From contig CAKPKF010000007.1 of NCBI GenBank assembly GCA_934167175.1, positions 1 to 64,000 of the forward strand: a stretch of 64,000 nucleotides of DNA, written 5' to 3'. Made by a program: the position numbers and the translations under genes. Under the pieces are notes generated by a model. It saw only the letters and a program-made list of their open reading frames with translations. It searched no databases and was not told the origin of the DNA. Every line of letters starts with the position of its first letter. Positions within the stretch are counted from its first letter, which is position 1. This DNA is from an uncultured Clostridia bacterium (GTDB lineage Bacteria > Bacillota > Clostridia > TANB77 > CAG-508). Of this stretch, positions 36,630 to 45,755 are shown piece after piece.

Positions 36630-37430
36630 ATGAAAATGCAAATAATTACTAGTAAGGATAATGAAATAATTAAGTCAATTAGAAAACTTAAGGAAAGAAA
36701 ATATAGAGAGCAAGAAAATGAATATATAATAGAAGGAATTAAGTTAATAGAAGAAGCAATACAAGAAAAAGTAGAAATTTCAAAAATAGTAATATGTGAT
36801 GAATGCATGAAAGAAAATAAAATTGATACAAAGATAATGTATGAAATTGCAAGATATGATTGTTTTTCTGTACCAGAAAAAGTTTTTAAAACAATTACAG
36901 ATGTTAATACACCTCAAGGAATATTAGCAGTTTTAAAGAAAAAAACAGAAGAAAATAAAGAAATTGATTATTCAGAAGAGGTAATATTAGCATTAGATAA
37001 TATACAAGATCCAGGAAACTTAGGAACAATATTAAGAACAGTAGATAGTGTAGGATTAAAACAGATAATAGTATCAAAAGGATCTGTTGATCCTTTTAGT
37101 CCTAAAGTTGTTCGTTCTACCATGGGAGCAATATTTAGGTTAAATATTATAGAAGTAGAAAATATAGAAGAATTATTGAAAGAATGTAAAGAAAATAATT
37201 TTAAAGTAGTAGCAACATCATTAAATACAAAAGAAAGTATATATGATGTCAAATATAATAAAACTGTGATAGTAATAGGAAATGAAGCAAATGGTGTATC
37301 AAAAGAGGTATTGAGTTTGTCGAATAAAAAAGTAAAAATTCCAATGTTGGGAAAAACTGAAAGCTTAAATGCTTCAGTGGCAACAGGAGTTATTTTATAT
37401 GAATATGTAAGACAAAAGTTAAGTAAATAA
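36630..37430 (+). CDS. SpoU/TrmH-family RNA 2'-O-methyltransferase
   Basis: A 266-residue SPOUT methyltransferase that transfers a methyl from SAM to ribose 2'-OH in rRNA or tRNA. An N-terminal substrate-binding domain (SIRKLKERKYREQENEYIIEG) is followed by the three SpoU motifs: NIQDPGNLGTILRTVDSVG, GNEANGVSKEVL and KIPMLGKTESLNASVATGV. The catalytic Arg and Asn are present. Which nucleotide is modified cannot be told from sequence (RlmB-like or YsgA-like). It begins 13 bases after mfd and is probably cotranscribed. Confidence 0.9.
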   Translation: MKMQIITSKDNEIIKSIRKLKERKYREQENEYIIEGIKLIEEAIQEKVEISKIVICDECMKENKIDTKIMYEIARYDCFSVPEKVFKTITDVNTPQGILAVLKKKTEENKEIDYSEEVILALDNIQDPGNLGTILRTVDSVGLKQIIVSKGSVDPFSPKVVRSTMGAIFRLNIIEVENIEELLKECKENNFKVVATSLNTKESIYDVKYNKTVIVIGNEANGVSKEVLSLSNKKVKIPMLGKTESLNASVATGVILYEYVRQKLSK

Positions 37431-37541
37431 AAAAATAACATAAGATAAGTTGAAAAAAGGTCAAAAGATGATTGCAATTTCAAACAGGTAAACTTTGTTT
37501 TTTCAACTACACTTGTTAATAAGAAGGGAATGAGATTAGAT

Positions 37542-39686
37542 ATGATGAAACAAGATGGGATAACAATAGTTGCATTAATACTAACAATAATAATTCTATT
37601 AATCTTAGCAGGTGTTGTAATAAATGGTATATCGCAAGATAATGGTTTAGTAAAAAATGCAAACGAATCAGTAATACTTAGTAATCTAAAAGAAGTTGAT
37701 GAAGCACTAAAAACATATAGCACGGCAGAAGCGGGAAAGAAGATAAGACAAGGGGACTATTCAGGTGAAATGAGTATGGAGGAATTAGCTGAAAAAGGAA
37801 TATTGAAAAAAGTAGAAATAGAAGATACATTAAGAACAATAGGAATAGTTCAAAATTTGGAAGAAATAGGAGTAAAGAGTAAGCTTGGAAAAGGGGCTAA
37901 AAAAGTAGAGCAAGAGACATATAATACAATAACAGAAATAAGTGATGTGTATGCAGTAGATTTTGAAGACAATACATTATATTACATAAAAGATAATATA
38001 TGGAGTATGTCAGGGACAAAAGAGATAGAAAAAATAAATACAGTAGCATTAGAAAAAAGAAAATTTATAACAACATGGGAAGTTGCAGAAGGAGAAAGTA
38101 TTGTGTTACCAATAATACAGAATAATAAATTAACTTATAACTGTGAAGTAGAAGTAGTACATGAAGATGAAAATAAAAACCAAACTTTGGAACAAACAAT
38201 AAAAATAAAAGATAACGTAAAAGATGAAAATGGAAATAATATAAATTTAACAGCAGAAGAATTTAAAGATATTAGAACTATTACTTTTAATAATACTGGT
38301 AAGTATATTATAAAAATAAATGGAGTATGCGATTTCTTTTCATTTGATAGTGTTTATGGAATTACAACAAGTAAAGATAACATAACAGAAATAATACAAT
38401 GGGGAGATGTTCAATTTGGAGGAGAGAGTCTATATGGCAGACTGACTTTTTATAATTGTACAAATTTAAAAGGGAATATACCAAGTCCTAGTGAAAAATC
38501 ATTTAAAAATATACATTCTTTTGCTAGCTTTTTTAAAAATTGTAAAAACTTAACAGGGAGTATACCAAAAGATTTATTTAAGGGCTGTACAAATGCTAAA
38601 AATTTTGATGGAGCATTTTATGGATGTAGCGGTTTAACGGGAAATATTCCAGATGGGTTATTTGACGATTGCCCAAATATTGAGAATTTAGGACGAAGTA
38701 GAAATGGAACCTTTGCGGGATGTAGTGGCTTAACAGGAAATATTCCAAAAGGATTATTTAGAAACAAATTAAAATTGACTTACTTATCATGTACATTTGA
38801 TAAATGTAGTGGTTTAACAGGTGAAATACCGGATGATTTAATAGCTAATTGCCCTAATATAGAAAATGTTGAAGCCATGTTTGCAAACTGTTCTGGATTA
38901 TCAAAAATATCCCCAAATTTATTTAATAATAATAACAATGAAAATAATAAAATTACAACAATGTGGGGAGCTTTTGAAAGGTGTTCAAGTATAAAAGAAA
39001 TACCAGAAGGATTATTTGACAAATGCACAGAGGTGAAAAAATTTGGAGTAACTGGATGGGGATATGGGGGAATATTTGAATATTGTACAGCTTTAACAAC
39101 AATACCAGAAAATTTATTTATTAATTGTACAAAAGCAGAAGATTTTGCAAGAGCTTTTTGTCATTGCACTAATGTTGTTCAAATACCAGAAAGTTTATTT
39201 TATACTAATCAAAAAAATGGAGAAGAAGTAGCAACAAGTGTAAGTTTTAGAAAGTCTTTTTCAAGTTGTACAAGTTTACAAACAGTACCTGAAAAATTAT
39301 TTAACAATTGTACTAATGCAAAAGATTTCGAATATGTTTTTGGAGGATGTTCAAATCTAGAAAGTGTACCAGAAAAGTTGTTTGCAAAATGTCAAAATGC
39401 ACAAAATTTTAGATGGGCATTTTGGAAATGCAAAAACTTAAAAGAAATACCATATAATTTATTTGCAAATTGTCCAGAAATAACCTCTTTTGCAAATGCA
39501 TTTACTCATTGCTCTAGCTTAACGGGGAAAGTACCAGAATTATGGAATAAAACAGATTCTACAAAAGAAAATTATTTTCCTAATGTAACGGCATATGATG
39601 GATGTTTTAGTAACACACCATCAGCGATAAGAGCACAAGTTCCAACTGCATGGGGAGGAACAAATAAAGATATTGTAATAGAATAA
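37542..39686 (+). CDS. Large surface protein: pilin-like N-terminus plus Cys-containing LRR/DUF285-like repeats
   Basis: About 714 residues. The N-terminus MMKQDGITIVALILTIIILL has the short charged leader and long hydrophobic helix of prepilin-type signals, without Glu at +5. A roughly 200-residue region is shared with the protein at 61510 (QGDYSGEMSMEELAEKG, then ILKKVEIEDTLRTIGI). Next comes a beta-rich block. From about residue 300 on, irregular leucine-rich repeats follow the pattern IP..LF.NCTNAK.F..AF..C..L, like BspA/DUF285 repeats. Each repeat contains one or two cysteines. The role is probably surface display or adhesion (inference). ATG at 37542, alternatively 37530. A hairpin (about 37448-37508) lies upstream. 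Confidence 0.8.
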   Translation: MMKQDGITIVALILTIIILLILAGVVINGISQDNGLVKNANESVILSNLKEVDEALKTYSTAEAGKKIRQGDYSGEMSMEELAEKGILKKVEIEDTLRTIGIVQNLEEIGVKSKLGKGAKKVEQETYNTITEISDVYAVDFEDNTLYYIKDNIWSMSGTKEIEKINTVALEKRKFITTWEVAEGESIVLPIIQNNKLTYNCEVEVVHEDENKNQTLEQTIKIKDNVKDENGNNINLTAEEFKDIRTITFNNTGKYIIKINGVCDFFSFDSVYGITTSKDNITEIIQWGDVQFGGESLYGRLTFYNCTNLKGNIPSPSEKSFKNIHSFASFFKNCKNLTGSIPKDLFKGCTNAKNFDGAFYGCSGLTGNIPDGLFDDCPNIENLGRSRNGTFAGCSGLTGNIPKGLFRNKLKLTYLSCTFDKCSGLTGEIPDDLIANCPNIENVEAMFANCSGLSKISPNLFNNNNNENNKITTMWGAFERCSSIKEIPEGLFDKCTEVKKFGVTGWGYGGIFEYCTALTTIPENLFINCTKAEDFARAFCHCTNVVQIPESLFYTNQKNGEEVATSVSFRKSFSSCTSLQTVPEKLFNNCTNAKDFEYVFGGCSNLESVPEKLFAKCQNAQNFRWAFWKCKNLKEIPYNLFANCPEITSFANAFTHCSSLTGKVPELWNKTDSTKENYFPNVTAYDGCFSNTPSAIRAQVPTAWGGTNKDIVIE

Positions 39687-39688
39687 AA

Positions 39689-39717
39689 AAAGTGGCAAAA
39701 GCCACTTTCTTTTTATT
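39689..39717. terminator. Bidirectional terminator between LRR protein and DUF3137 gene
   Basis: AAAGTGGC (39689-39696) pairs with GCCACTTT (39701-39708) inside a larger GAATAAAA/TTTTATTC symmetry. Confidence 0.88.
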
Positions 39718-39720
39718 CTA

Positions 39721-40878
39721 TTACAATTCTAAATCTTTTAAAGTTCTATTTATATTTTGAGTTACTTCTATAATAAATTTTGATATACAAAAATATGTAA
39801 ATAATAGCTGTTTATCCATTGAGTTACCATATATTTTAGGTTCAAACATACTTCCTGTAAAAAATCTTAAATAAATAAAATTATCTCTTATAGTAATTTC
39901 AAAATCAAGATGATATTTGTTATGAAAATCGATTAAACATTCCATAACATCTGATGTAAGTATTTGCATAGCCAAAATTTTATTAGGGGAAAATACATCA
40001 AAATGCTTTTCAAATTCACTGTTATCTAATTCAACATAAGTTTTATCTGAAGTCATCATTTGATTTCTTGAAATTCTTACATATGTTTTAATATTAGTAT
40101 TGCTATTTGCTAAAGCAAACATTCCTTGAAATAAATCTTTTATGTTTTTACTCTTACCCTCACCAGTTATATATTGAACATTAATATCACACATTTTTAC
40201 AAAAGTAGAATCATCTAAATACCCTTCTATATAGTCATCTATGTATGAATAATTAAAATCTTGTTTATCAAAAATTGCTAGCTTATAATCGTGAAGAATG
40301 GAATCAGATTCAGTAGCAGATGGTGAATATTTTAAGTTACAATTAAGTAACTGTATAAAACTATTTATAATATTAATTTTATAGTCATTTTTGTAAACTT
40401 TCTGTAGAGTAGAGTTGTGCAAAAACAAAAGTATAGCAACAGGCAAACTTATCATGCCAATCAAGAGAATGATAAGTGTTATTATTGGTGATATGATAAC
40501 AGTGTCAAAAGCATAAATACCCAATATAAAAAAGAATAAAGATATATTTTGTAATATAATTAAGCGTTTTATTTTTTTTCGTCTTGTTTCTAAAATATCT
40601 ATATTGTTTTCATATAGTGAATTGTATAAATTTTCAAATTCTTCAGGTGCGTTTTCCAAGGAAATACAGTTTGAATATTTATTTTTTTTTATATTATAGA
40701 ATGAGCGCTCCAAAAAAATTAACAAAAGTATGATAGGCAAAATTGGCTTATACAAAGAGGCTGGTGTTACATAAATGGAATTACCACTAAAAACATTGCT
40801 TAATACTATAATTAAACATATGAATATTAAAATAAATGAAATTAATAAAATTGATTTCTGAGTAAATATTTTATTCAT
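39721..40878 (-). CDS. DUF3137-like membrane protein, partner of LemA
   Basis: A 385-residue membrane protein with two N-terminal spans (about 10-30, 42-60), two more at about 105-155, and a C-terminal globular part (TFVKMCDINVQYITGEGKSKN ...). This resembles DUF3137 family proteins, which commonly lie beside LemA genes; the function is unknown. The ATG at 40878 (MNKIFTQKS) follows ATGGAGGTTTTATT; an upstream in-frame reading to 40908 is less likely. It is divergent from lemA, with about 125 bases between the starts. Confidence 0.75.
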   Translation of the reverse strand: MNKIFTQKSILLISFILIFICLIIVLSNVFSGNSIYVTPASLYKPILPIILLLIFLERSFYNIKKNKYSNCISLENAPEEFENLYNSLYENNIDILETRRKKIKRLIILQNISLFFFILGIYAFDTVIISPIITLIILLIGMISLPVAILLFLHNSTLQKVYKNDYKINIINSFIQLLNCNLKYSPSATESDSILHDYKLAIFDKQDFNYSYIDDYIEGYLDDSTFVKMCDINVQYITGEGKSKNIKDLFQGMFALANSNTNIKTYVRISRNQMMTSDKTYVELDNSEFEKHFDVFSPNKILAMQILTSDVMECLIDFHNKYHLDFEITIRDNFIYLRFFTGSMFEPKIYGNSMDKQLLFTYFCISKFIIEVTQNINRTLKDLEL

Positions 40879-41003
40879 AATAAAACCTCCATAGAAAAAT
40901 TTTAGCATATGAATAGATTAAAAACAATAAAAAAATTATATTTATTGCATTTATGAAAATATATGTTAAAATTAAATATATAAATTAAGAGTGGAGGAAA
41001 GGT

Positions 41004-41537
41004 ATGTATATATTAATATTAATTGTAGTAATAGTTTTATTAAGTTGCATAATAATTTATAATGGAATAGTAAGCTTAAAGATAAACGTAAATAAATCTA
41101 AAAGTGGGATAGATGTATATTTGCAACAACGTTTTGATTTAATTCCTAATTTGATAGAAGTAACTAAAGGTTATATGAACTATGAAAAAGATTTGCTAGA
41201 GAGAATTACAAAACTAAGGGTAGCATATAAAGAAAATAAAAATGAAGAAGCTATAAATGAATTGAATCATGAGTATCATAATATAATGGCAACAGTTGAA
41301 AATTATCCAGAATTAAAAGCAAGTGAACAGTTCTTAAAACTTCAAAAAGCTTTAATAAAAATAGAAAGTCAATTACAAGCATCTCGTAGAATTTATAATA
41401 TTGATGTTACCAAATATAATACAAAAATTAGTAAATTTCCAAACAATATAATAGCAGGAATATTTAAGTTTAAAGAATTACCATTGTTTGTGTTGGAAGA
41501 TGAAGAAGGAAAGTCTAGTATTGATGTAAAGCTTTAA
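41004..41537 (+). CDS. lemA: LemA family membrane protein
   Basis: A 177-residue LemA protein with one N-terminal span (about 1-22) and a helical coiled-coil body. Family marks are YNGIVSLKINVNKSKSGIDV, LQQRFDLIPNLIEVTKGYM and the C-terminal SKFPNNIIAGIFKFKELPLF. The biochemical role of LemA is not established; it often accompanies DUF3137 or TPM-domain proteins, as here. A TTGCAT(16)TAAAAT promoter can be placed at 40945-40972, and AGTGGAGGAAAGGT precedes the ATG. Confidence 0.92.
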   Translation: MYILILIVVIVLLSCIIIYNGIVSLKINVNKSKSGIDVYLQQRFDLIPNLIEVTKGYMNYEKDLLERITKLRVAYKENKNEEAINELNHEYHNIMATVENYPELKASEQFLKLQKALIKIESQLQASRRIYNIDVTKYNTKISKFPNNIIAGIFKFKELPLFVLEDEEGKSSIDVKL

Positions 41538-41539
41538 AT

Positions 41540-41576
41540 AAAAAATGTAGAACCATAATATGGTTCTACATTTTTT
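41540..41576 (+). terminator. Terminator of lemA
   Basis: AAAAATGTAGAACCA pairs with TGGTTCTACATTTTT. The symmetric arms may also serve the convergent aspS. Confidence 0.88.
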
Positions 41577-41600
41577 CGCATGAAACAAGATTAAGTTTCA

Positions 41601-43367
41601 TTATTTATTTTCTTTTTTATCTATTTTTATATGAACATCTCTTAGTTGTTCTTTTGTTACATTTCCAGGAGCGCCCATTAATAAATCTTGAGCTTTGCTA
41701 TTCATTGGGAATGCAATTACATCACGGATTGTTTCACAATCTGCTAATAGCATTAACATTCTATCAAGTCCAGGAGCAACACCTGCATGTGGTGGAGCAC
41801 CATAATGGAATGCATTAAATAATGCTGGGAATTTTTGTTCAATGTGTTCTTTTGTGTATCCAGCTATTTCAAAAGCTTTAATCATTATTTCTGGATCATG
41901 GTTTCTTACAGCACCAGAAGATAATTCAATACCATTACAAACAATATCATATTGATATGCGACAATGTCTAGTGGATTCATTTTTTCTAAGCTTTCCAAT
42001 CCACCTTGTGGCATAGAGAATGGGTTATGGTTAAATTCTATTTTACCATGTTCATCTAATTCATACATAGGAAAATCTACTATCCAGCAGAACTTAAACT
42101 CATCAGTATTTATTAAGTTTAATCTTCTTCCAAGTTCACTTCTTATTTGACCTGCTAAAATTTCTACAACACCAGGAACTTCTGCTATGAAGAAAATTGC
42201 ATCTCCAGGTTTACAATTAGTTCTAGCAAGTAATTCTTCTCGTTCAGCATCTTCTATGAATTTAGCAATTGGACCTTGTAAAGTATTATCTTCAAGTACT
42301 CTAAGCCATGCTAAACCTTTGGCTTTGCAATCTTTTATAGCATAATCTGTCATTCCATCAAAGAAGCTTCTAGGTTGATCTTTAACATCATGTGTAGCAA
42401 TTACTCTTACAGTTTTTCCTTTAAATGCATTTAAAGGAACTCTTTCAAATATATCTGTAACATCTTCTATAATTAAAGGATTTCGTAAATCTGGTTTGTC
42501 TGTACCATATTTTAGCATAGACTCTCTATAAGCTATTCTAGGGAATGGGTATTTTGTAACTTTTTTGTTAGAGAATTTTGTAAAAGTATTATACATTACT
42601 GGTTCAATAACAGAGAAAACATCTTCTTGACTAGCAAAGCTCATTTCCATATCTAATTGATAAAATTCACCAGGAGCTCTATCTGCTCTAGCATCTTCAT
42701 CTCTAAAGCAAGGAGCTATTTGGAAATATTTATCAATACCAGACACCATTAATAATTGTTTGAATTGTTGTGGTGCTTGTGGTAATGCATAAAATTTTCC
42801 AGGATTTAATCTACTAGGAACTAAATAATCTCTAGCTCCTTCTGGAGAAGAACTTGTAAGTATAGGGGTTTGAACCTCTATAAAACCTTGTTCTATCATT
42901 TGACTTCTTAAAAATTGCATAACTTGAGCTCTTAGAATTATATTATTTTTTAATTTTTCATTTCTAAGATCTAAGAATCTATATTGTAATCTTAAATCTT
43001 CTCTTACATCTTGACTATTATTAACTTCAAAAGGTAAGTTTTTTAAACGTTTTCCTAAAATTTTTATATCTTTTATAAAAATTTCAACTTCTCCTGTAGG
43101 TAATTTTTCATTAATAGTTTCTGCATCTCTTTTTCTAACAGTACCAGTTACTGAAACTGTAGATTCATTAGGTATTCTACTAACAAAATCAACTAGTTCA
43201 TCGTTACCAGATGTTACTACTTGTGTTAATCCATACATATCACGAATATCAACAAAAACTACTCCTCCTAAATCACGAACAACTTGAATAAATCCACATA
43301 TTGTAACTTCTTTTCCAACATCTGATATTCGTAATTCACCACAATTGTGAGTTCTGTAATCTGACAT
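41601..43367 (-). CDS. aspS: Aspartyl-tRNA synthetase, bacterial type
   Basis: A 588-residue class IIb synthetase. The OB-fold anticodon domain comes first (EVTICGFIQVVRDLGGVVFVDIRD), then motif 2 FRDEDARADRAPGEFYQLD, the bacterial GAD insert (about 290-420) and motif 3 GVAPGLDRMLMLLA. The ATG at 43367 (MSDYRTHNCGEL) has GGAGAGGATTATT upstream. With GatCAB in the genome it may charge both tRNA-Asp and tRNA-Asn (non-discriminating); this cannot be proven by reading but fits the T-box specifier. No asnS or asnA is seen in the window. Confidence 0.95.
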   Translation of the reverse strand: MSDYRTHNCGELRISDVGKEVTICGFIQVVRDLGGVVFVDIRDMYGLTQVVTSGNDELVDFVSRIPNESTVSVTGTVRKRDAETINEKLPTGEVEIFIKDIKILGKRLKNLPFEVNNSQDVREDLRLQYRFLDLRNEKLKNNIILRAQVMQFLRSQMIEQGFIEVQTPILTSSSPEGARDYLVPSRLNPGKFYALPQAPQQFKQLLMVSGIDKYFQIAPCFRDEDARADRAPGEFYQLDMEMSFASQEDVFSVIEPVMYNTFTKFSNKKVTKYPFPRIAYRESMLKYGTDKPDLRNPLIIEDVTDIFERVPLNAFKGKTVRVIATHDVKDQPRSFFDGMTDYAIKDCKAKGLAWLRVLEDNTLQGPIAKFIEDAEREELLARTNCKPGDAIFFIAEVPGVVEILAGQIRSELGRRLNLINTDEFKFCWIVDFPMYELDEHGKIEFNHNPFSMPQGGLESLEKMNPLDIVAYQYDIVCNGIELSSGAVRNHDPEIMIKAFEIAGYTKEHIEQKFPALFNAFHYGAPPHAGVAPGLDRMLMLLADCETIRDVIAFPMNSKAQDLLMGAPGNVTKEQLRDVHIKIDKKENK

Positions 43368-43398
43368 AATAATCCTCTCCTTTTTATTTTTTAAATAC

Positions 43399-43620
43399 AA
43401 AAAAGCCCCTTACTTTAATAAGTACAGGGACGAAATTTTTTCCGCGGTGCCACCCTGGCTTGAAAGATATAGAATCTTTCCACTTTAAATTATTTATATT
43501 TTGCTCAAATGTGTTGGTTAGTTATGTTCTTCCTAAAAGGCTCACAGCTCATACCTTTATTCTCTTAAGGTAACTTATAACTACTCGGCATTCTCAACGC
43601 AATATTCATATGATATTTTA
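43399..43620 (-). promoter_or_regulatory. T-box riboswitch upstream of aspS, probable Asn (AAC) specifier
   Basis: On the minus strand the T-box sequence GGTGGCACCGCGG (about 43453-43441) precedes a terminator stem CCCTGTACTT/AGTAAGGGG with a T run (43430-43400). Stem I occupies about 43620-43490: TAGTTAT on the 5' side pairs with ATAACTA on the 3' side. The triplet just before ATAACTA, in specifier position and followed by A, is AAC (43528-43526), the Asn codon. Mechanism known for the family: uncharged tRNA pairs with specifier and T-box and stabilises the antiterminator. The specifier assignment is by hand folding. Confidence 0.88.
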
Positions 43621-43643
43621 CCTAGTATTTACATAATTGTCAA
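43615..43643 (-). promoter_or_regulatory. Promoter of the T-box-aspS transcript
   Basis: Minus strand TTGACA (43643-43638), 17-bp spacer, TAAAAT (43620-43615). Confidence 0.7.
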
Positions 43644-43698
43644 GTAGTATGCAGTAAAAAAGTAAAAAAACTAGTATGAAATGATTGTTAAAACAGAA

Positions 43699-43727
43699 TT
43701 GAAAAAGTTAACAAATTATGTTAAAAT
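43699..43727 (+). promoter_or_regulatory. Promoter of the kinase-like gene
   Basis: TTGAAA (43699-43704), 17-bp spacer, TAAAAT (43722-43727). It lies inside the longest open frame and argues for the later start at 43744. Confidence 0.5.
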
Positions 43728-43743
43728 ACTATTGGTGATTAAT

Positions 43744-45408
43744 GTGAATAATAATATAAAAAAAATAGAAGATTTAATTATAAGTATATGGAATGAAGAT
43801 TATGTGAATGGGACAATATCAGAATTAGTAAGGTATATGAATGAAAATAAAAATGTATTAGAAGAAATAAATTCTACTAATTTATCGAAATTGATAGATA
43901 TAGCGGAAAAAACAGAAAATATTGAAATATTAGATTATATTGGAGAAAATATTTGTGATATTTCAAACAAAACAACTGCATGGAAAATTTGTGAAATACT
44001 TCCTATATTAGAATATCAAATTGTGGATACACAGTATATTGAAAAATATATGAGTGAAAATACAGAAAAGATTTTTAAAGAGCTATATGAAAAAATAGAA
44101 ATTTGTGAGAAAACAAATAATACGGATGATGTACAAATTTATAAATTATTAAATTTAGTACAGGGGAGCAATATTCCAAATAAAAGCATGGAGAAATATA
44201 TAAATGATAATGTAGAAGAAGTTATAAATAATATATCAAAAACTGATTATTTATTCGATTTTATAGAAAGAGAAATTTATAAAGAAAATAACCAAATAAT
44301 AAAATATGTTACTGAGAATATAGAAAAAGTAGCAGATAAAATACAGAGTAATGAATTATATGATTTGTTAGAGTCATTAAAAAAACAAGGAATAAATGAA
44401 GAATGTATAGATAAATATATTCAAAATAATATATATAAAATAATGAGCAGTTTAAATGATGAATTTGAATTTTTAAATTTTGCTAAAGAAAATATAAATT
44501 CAGAAGAATGTAAAAATTATATAAAACAAAATTTTGAAGGTATACTGAAGAAAGTAGAATTCAATAGAGGAAAATTAATAGATATTTTAGAATGTGTGCC
44601 AGAAAAAGAAGAAATAATAGATAAAAATAGAGATAAATTTTTAGCAAATTATCAAGGAAAAGATGAAATACAATTGGCTAAAGCTATTGTAAAAGAGCCA
44701 AGCAAGTATGTTGAAGAGAATTTTCACAGAATAATAGAAAAAATAACAGAATTAAAATCTTCTGAAACAGAACAAAATAAATTATTAGACTCAGTAGAGA
44801 TAATGATTAAGGAAATTGCCAAGTTTGAAAACGTAGGATTAGAAGATATAAAATATGTAGGAAGAGGCGGTTCAAGTAATGTTTTAGAAATAGGAGATAA
44901 AATATTTAAAACAGGATTTATGAGGTATGGATACGAAATACCATATCATCCAAGAATATTAGAAAGCATACTAAGACACAAAGTGGAGGATAGTTCATAT
45001 TTCTATTATATAGAATTGCTTGAAAAAGTGGATACAAAAAACATATCAGATGAAGATGTTCAAAAAGTATACAATGAATTAAGAGAAGATGGAATACTAT
45101 GGTATGATGTAAAAGCAAATAATCTTGGAAGATTATTAAAATCAAATAAAATACATTTTTATGATGATTACGAAATAACAGATGAGCAAAGAGGAATAAA
45201 AGGTGGAAATATCGAGAAAAAAGTGTTACCTAAAGGTGAATTAGTAGTTTTAGATTTAGAATACTTAGTATCAACAAAGGAATTAAAAGGAAAAGGTTAT
45301 ACAGAAGAACAAATAATAAAATCGATGGGAAATTACAAAGCATTAGATTGTGAAGAAAAGTATCAAAAAGAAAGAAGAGCGAAGGAGAAAGAGGATTTTA
45401 CGAGGTAA
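43744..45408 (+). CDS. Helical-repeat protein with C-terminal protein-kinase-like domain
   Basis: About 554 residues, not a family I can name. The first 350 residues are helical repeats of about 35 residues built on the phrase Y-(I/M/V)-x-(E/D/Q)-N-x-E-x-(I/V) (YMSENTEKIFKEL, YINDNVEEVINNI, YVTENIEKVADKI, YIQNNIYKIMSSL, YIKQNFEGILKKV). The C-terminal part looks like a compact kinase fold: glycine loop VGRGGSSNVLEIG, lysine in KIFKTG, catalytic-loop-like GILWYDVKANNLGRL, and VVLDLEYL in the place of DFG. The GTG at 43744 fits the promoter and a GGTGATT ribosome-binding site; a longer reading to 43681 has neither. Function unknown; substrate phosphorylation is an inference. Confidence 0.75.
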   Translation: MNNNIKKIEDLIISIWNEDYVNGTISELVRYMNENKNVLEEINSTNLSKLIDIAEKTENIEILDYIGENICDISNKTTAWKICEILPILEYQIVDTQYIEKYMSENTEKIFKELYEKIEICEKTNNTDDVQIYKLLNLVQGSNIPNKSMEKYINDNVEEVINNISKTDYLFDFIEREIYKENNQIIKYVTENIEKVADKIQSNELYDLLESLKKQGINEECIDKYIQNNIYKIMSSLNDEFEFLNFAKENINSEECKNYIKQNFEGILKKVEFNRGKLIDILECVPEKEEIIDKNRDKFLANYQGKDEIQLAKAIVKEPSKYVEENFHRIIEKITELKSSETEQNKLLDSVEIMIKEIAKFENVGLEDIKYVGRGGSSNVLEIGDKIFKTGFMRYGYEIPYHPRILESILRHKVEDSSYFYYIELLEKVDTKNISDEDVQKVYNELREDGILWYDVKANNLGRLLKSNKIHFYDDYEITDEQRGIKGGNIEKKVLPKGELVVLDLEYLVSTKELKGKGYTEEQIIKSMGNYKALDCEEKYQKERRAKEKEDFTR

Positions 45409-45454
45409 TACATATTTTTATTATAAAAAGGCAAAATACATTTAGGGTGATGTA

Positions 45455-45709
45455 GTGAAAATTTCATGTATAAAATCAAACAAAGATAATACAAGTTTTA
45501 GAATATTAGAAAAATTAGGGATAAATGTATTTTCCATAAATGAATTAGAGAAAACCGATAAAAAAATAGAAGAATTGATAAATAAAAACTATAAAACTAT
45601 TATTATTTCAAATGAAATTGCAGGCTTTTCCGAAGATATTATAAAAAGGTATAATAAAACAAATAATATAAATATTATAATTGCTCCTAGCAAAAAGAAT
45701 ACAATATAG
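45455..45709 (+). CDS. Small protein with V-ATPase subunit F-like character
   Basis: An 84-residue protein (MKISCIKSNKDNTSFRILEK start). The alternation of a beta strand, helix and the phrase KTIIISNEIAGFSEDIIKRY followed by IIIAPS resembles the subunit F fold of V/A-type ATPases, a single small alpha/beta domain. No other ATPase genes lie nearby, so a role in an ATPase is unsupported. Start GTG at 45455 after AGGGTGAT. It sits 46 bases upstream of yyaC and may be part of a sporulation transcript. Confidence 0.55.
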   Translation: MKISCIKSNKDNTSFRILEKLGINVFSINELEKTDKKIEELINKNYKTIIISNEIAGFSEDIIKRYNKTNNINIIIAPSKKNTI

Positions 45710-45755
45710 AAAATAGACATATAATTAAATTGAAAAAATGTGAAAAGGAGCTTAC

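Noticed and set aside
37448..37508. Hairpin upstream of the 37542 gene as a riboswitch
   Set aside because: The stem AGTTGAAAAAA/TTTTTTCAACT is present, but no conserved core of a known riboswitch class could be matched.
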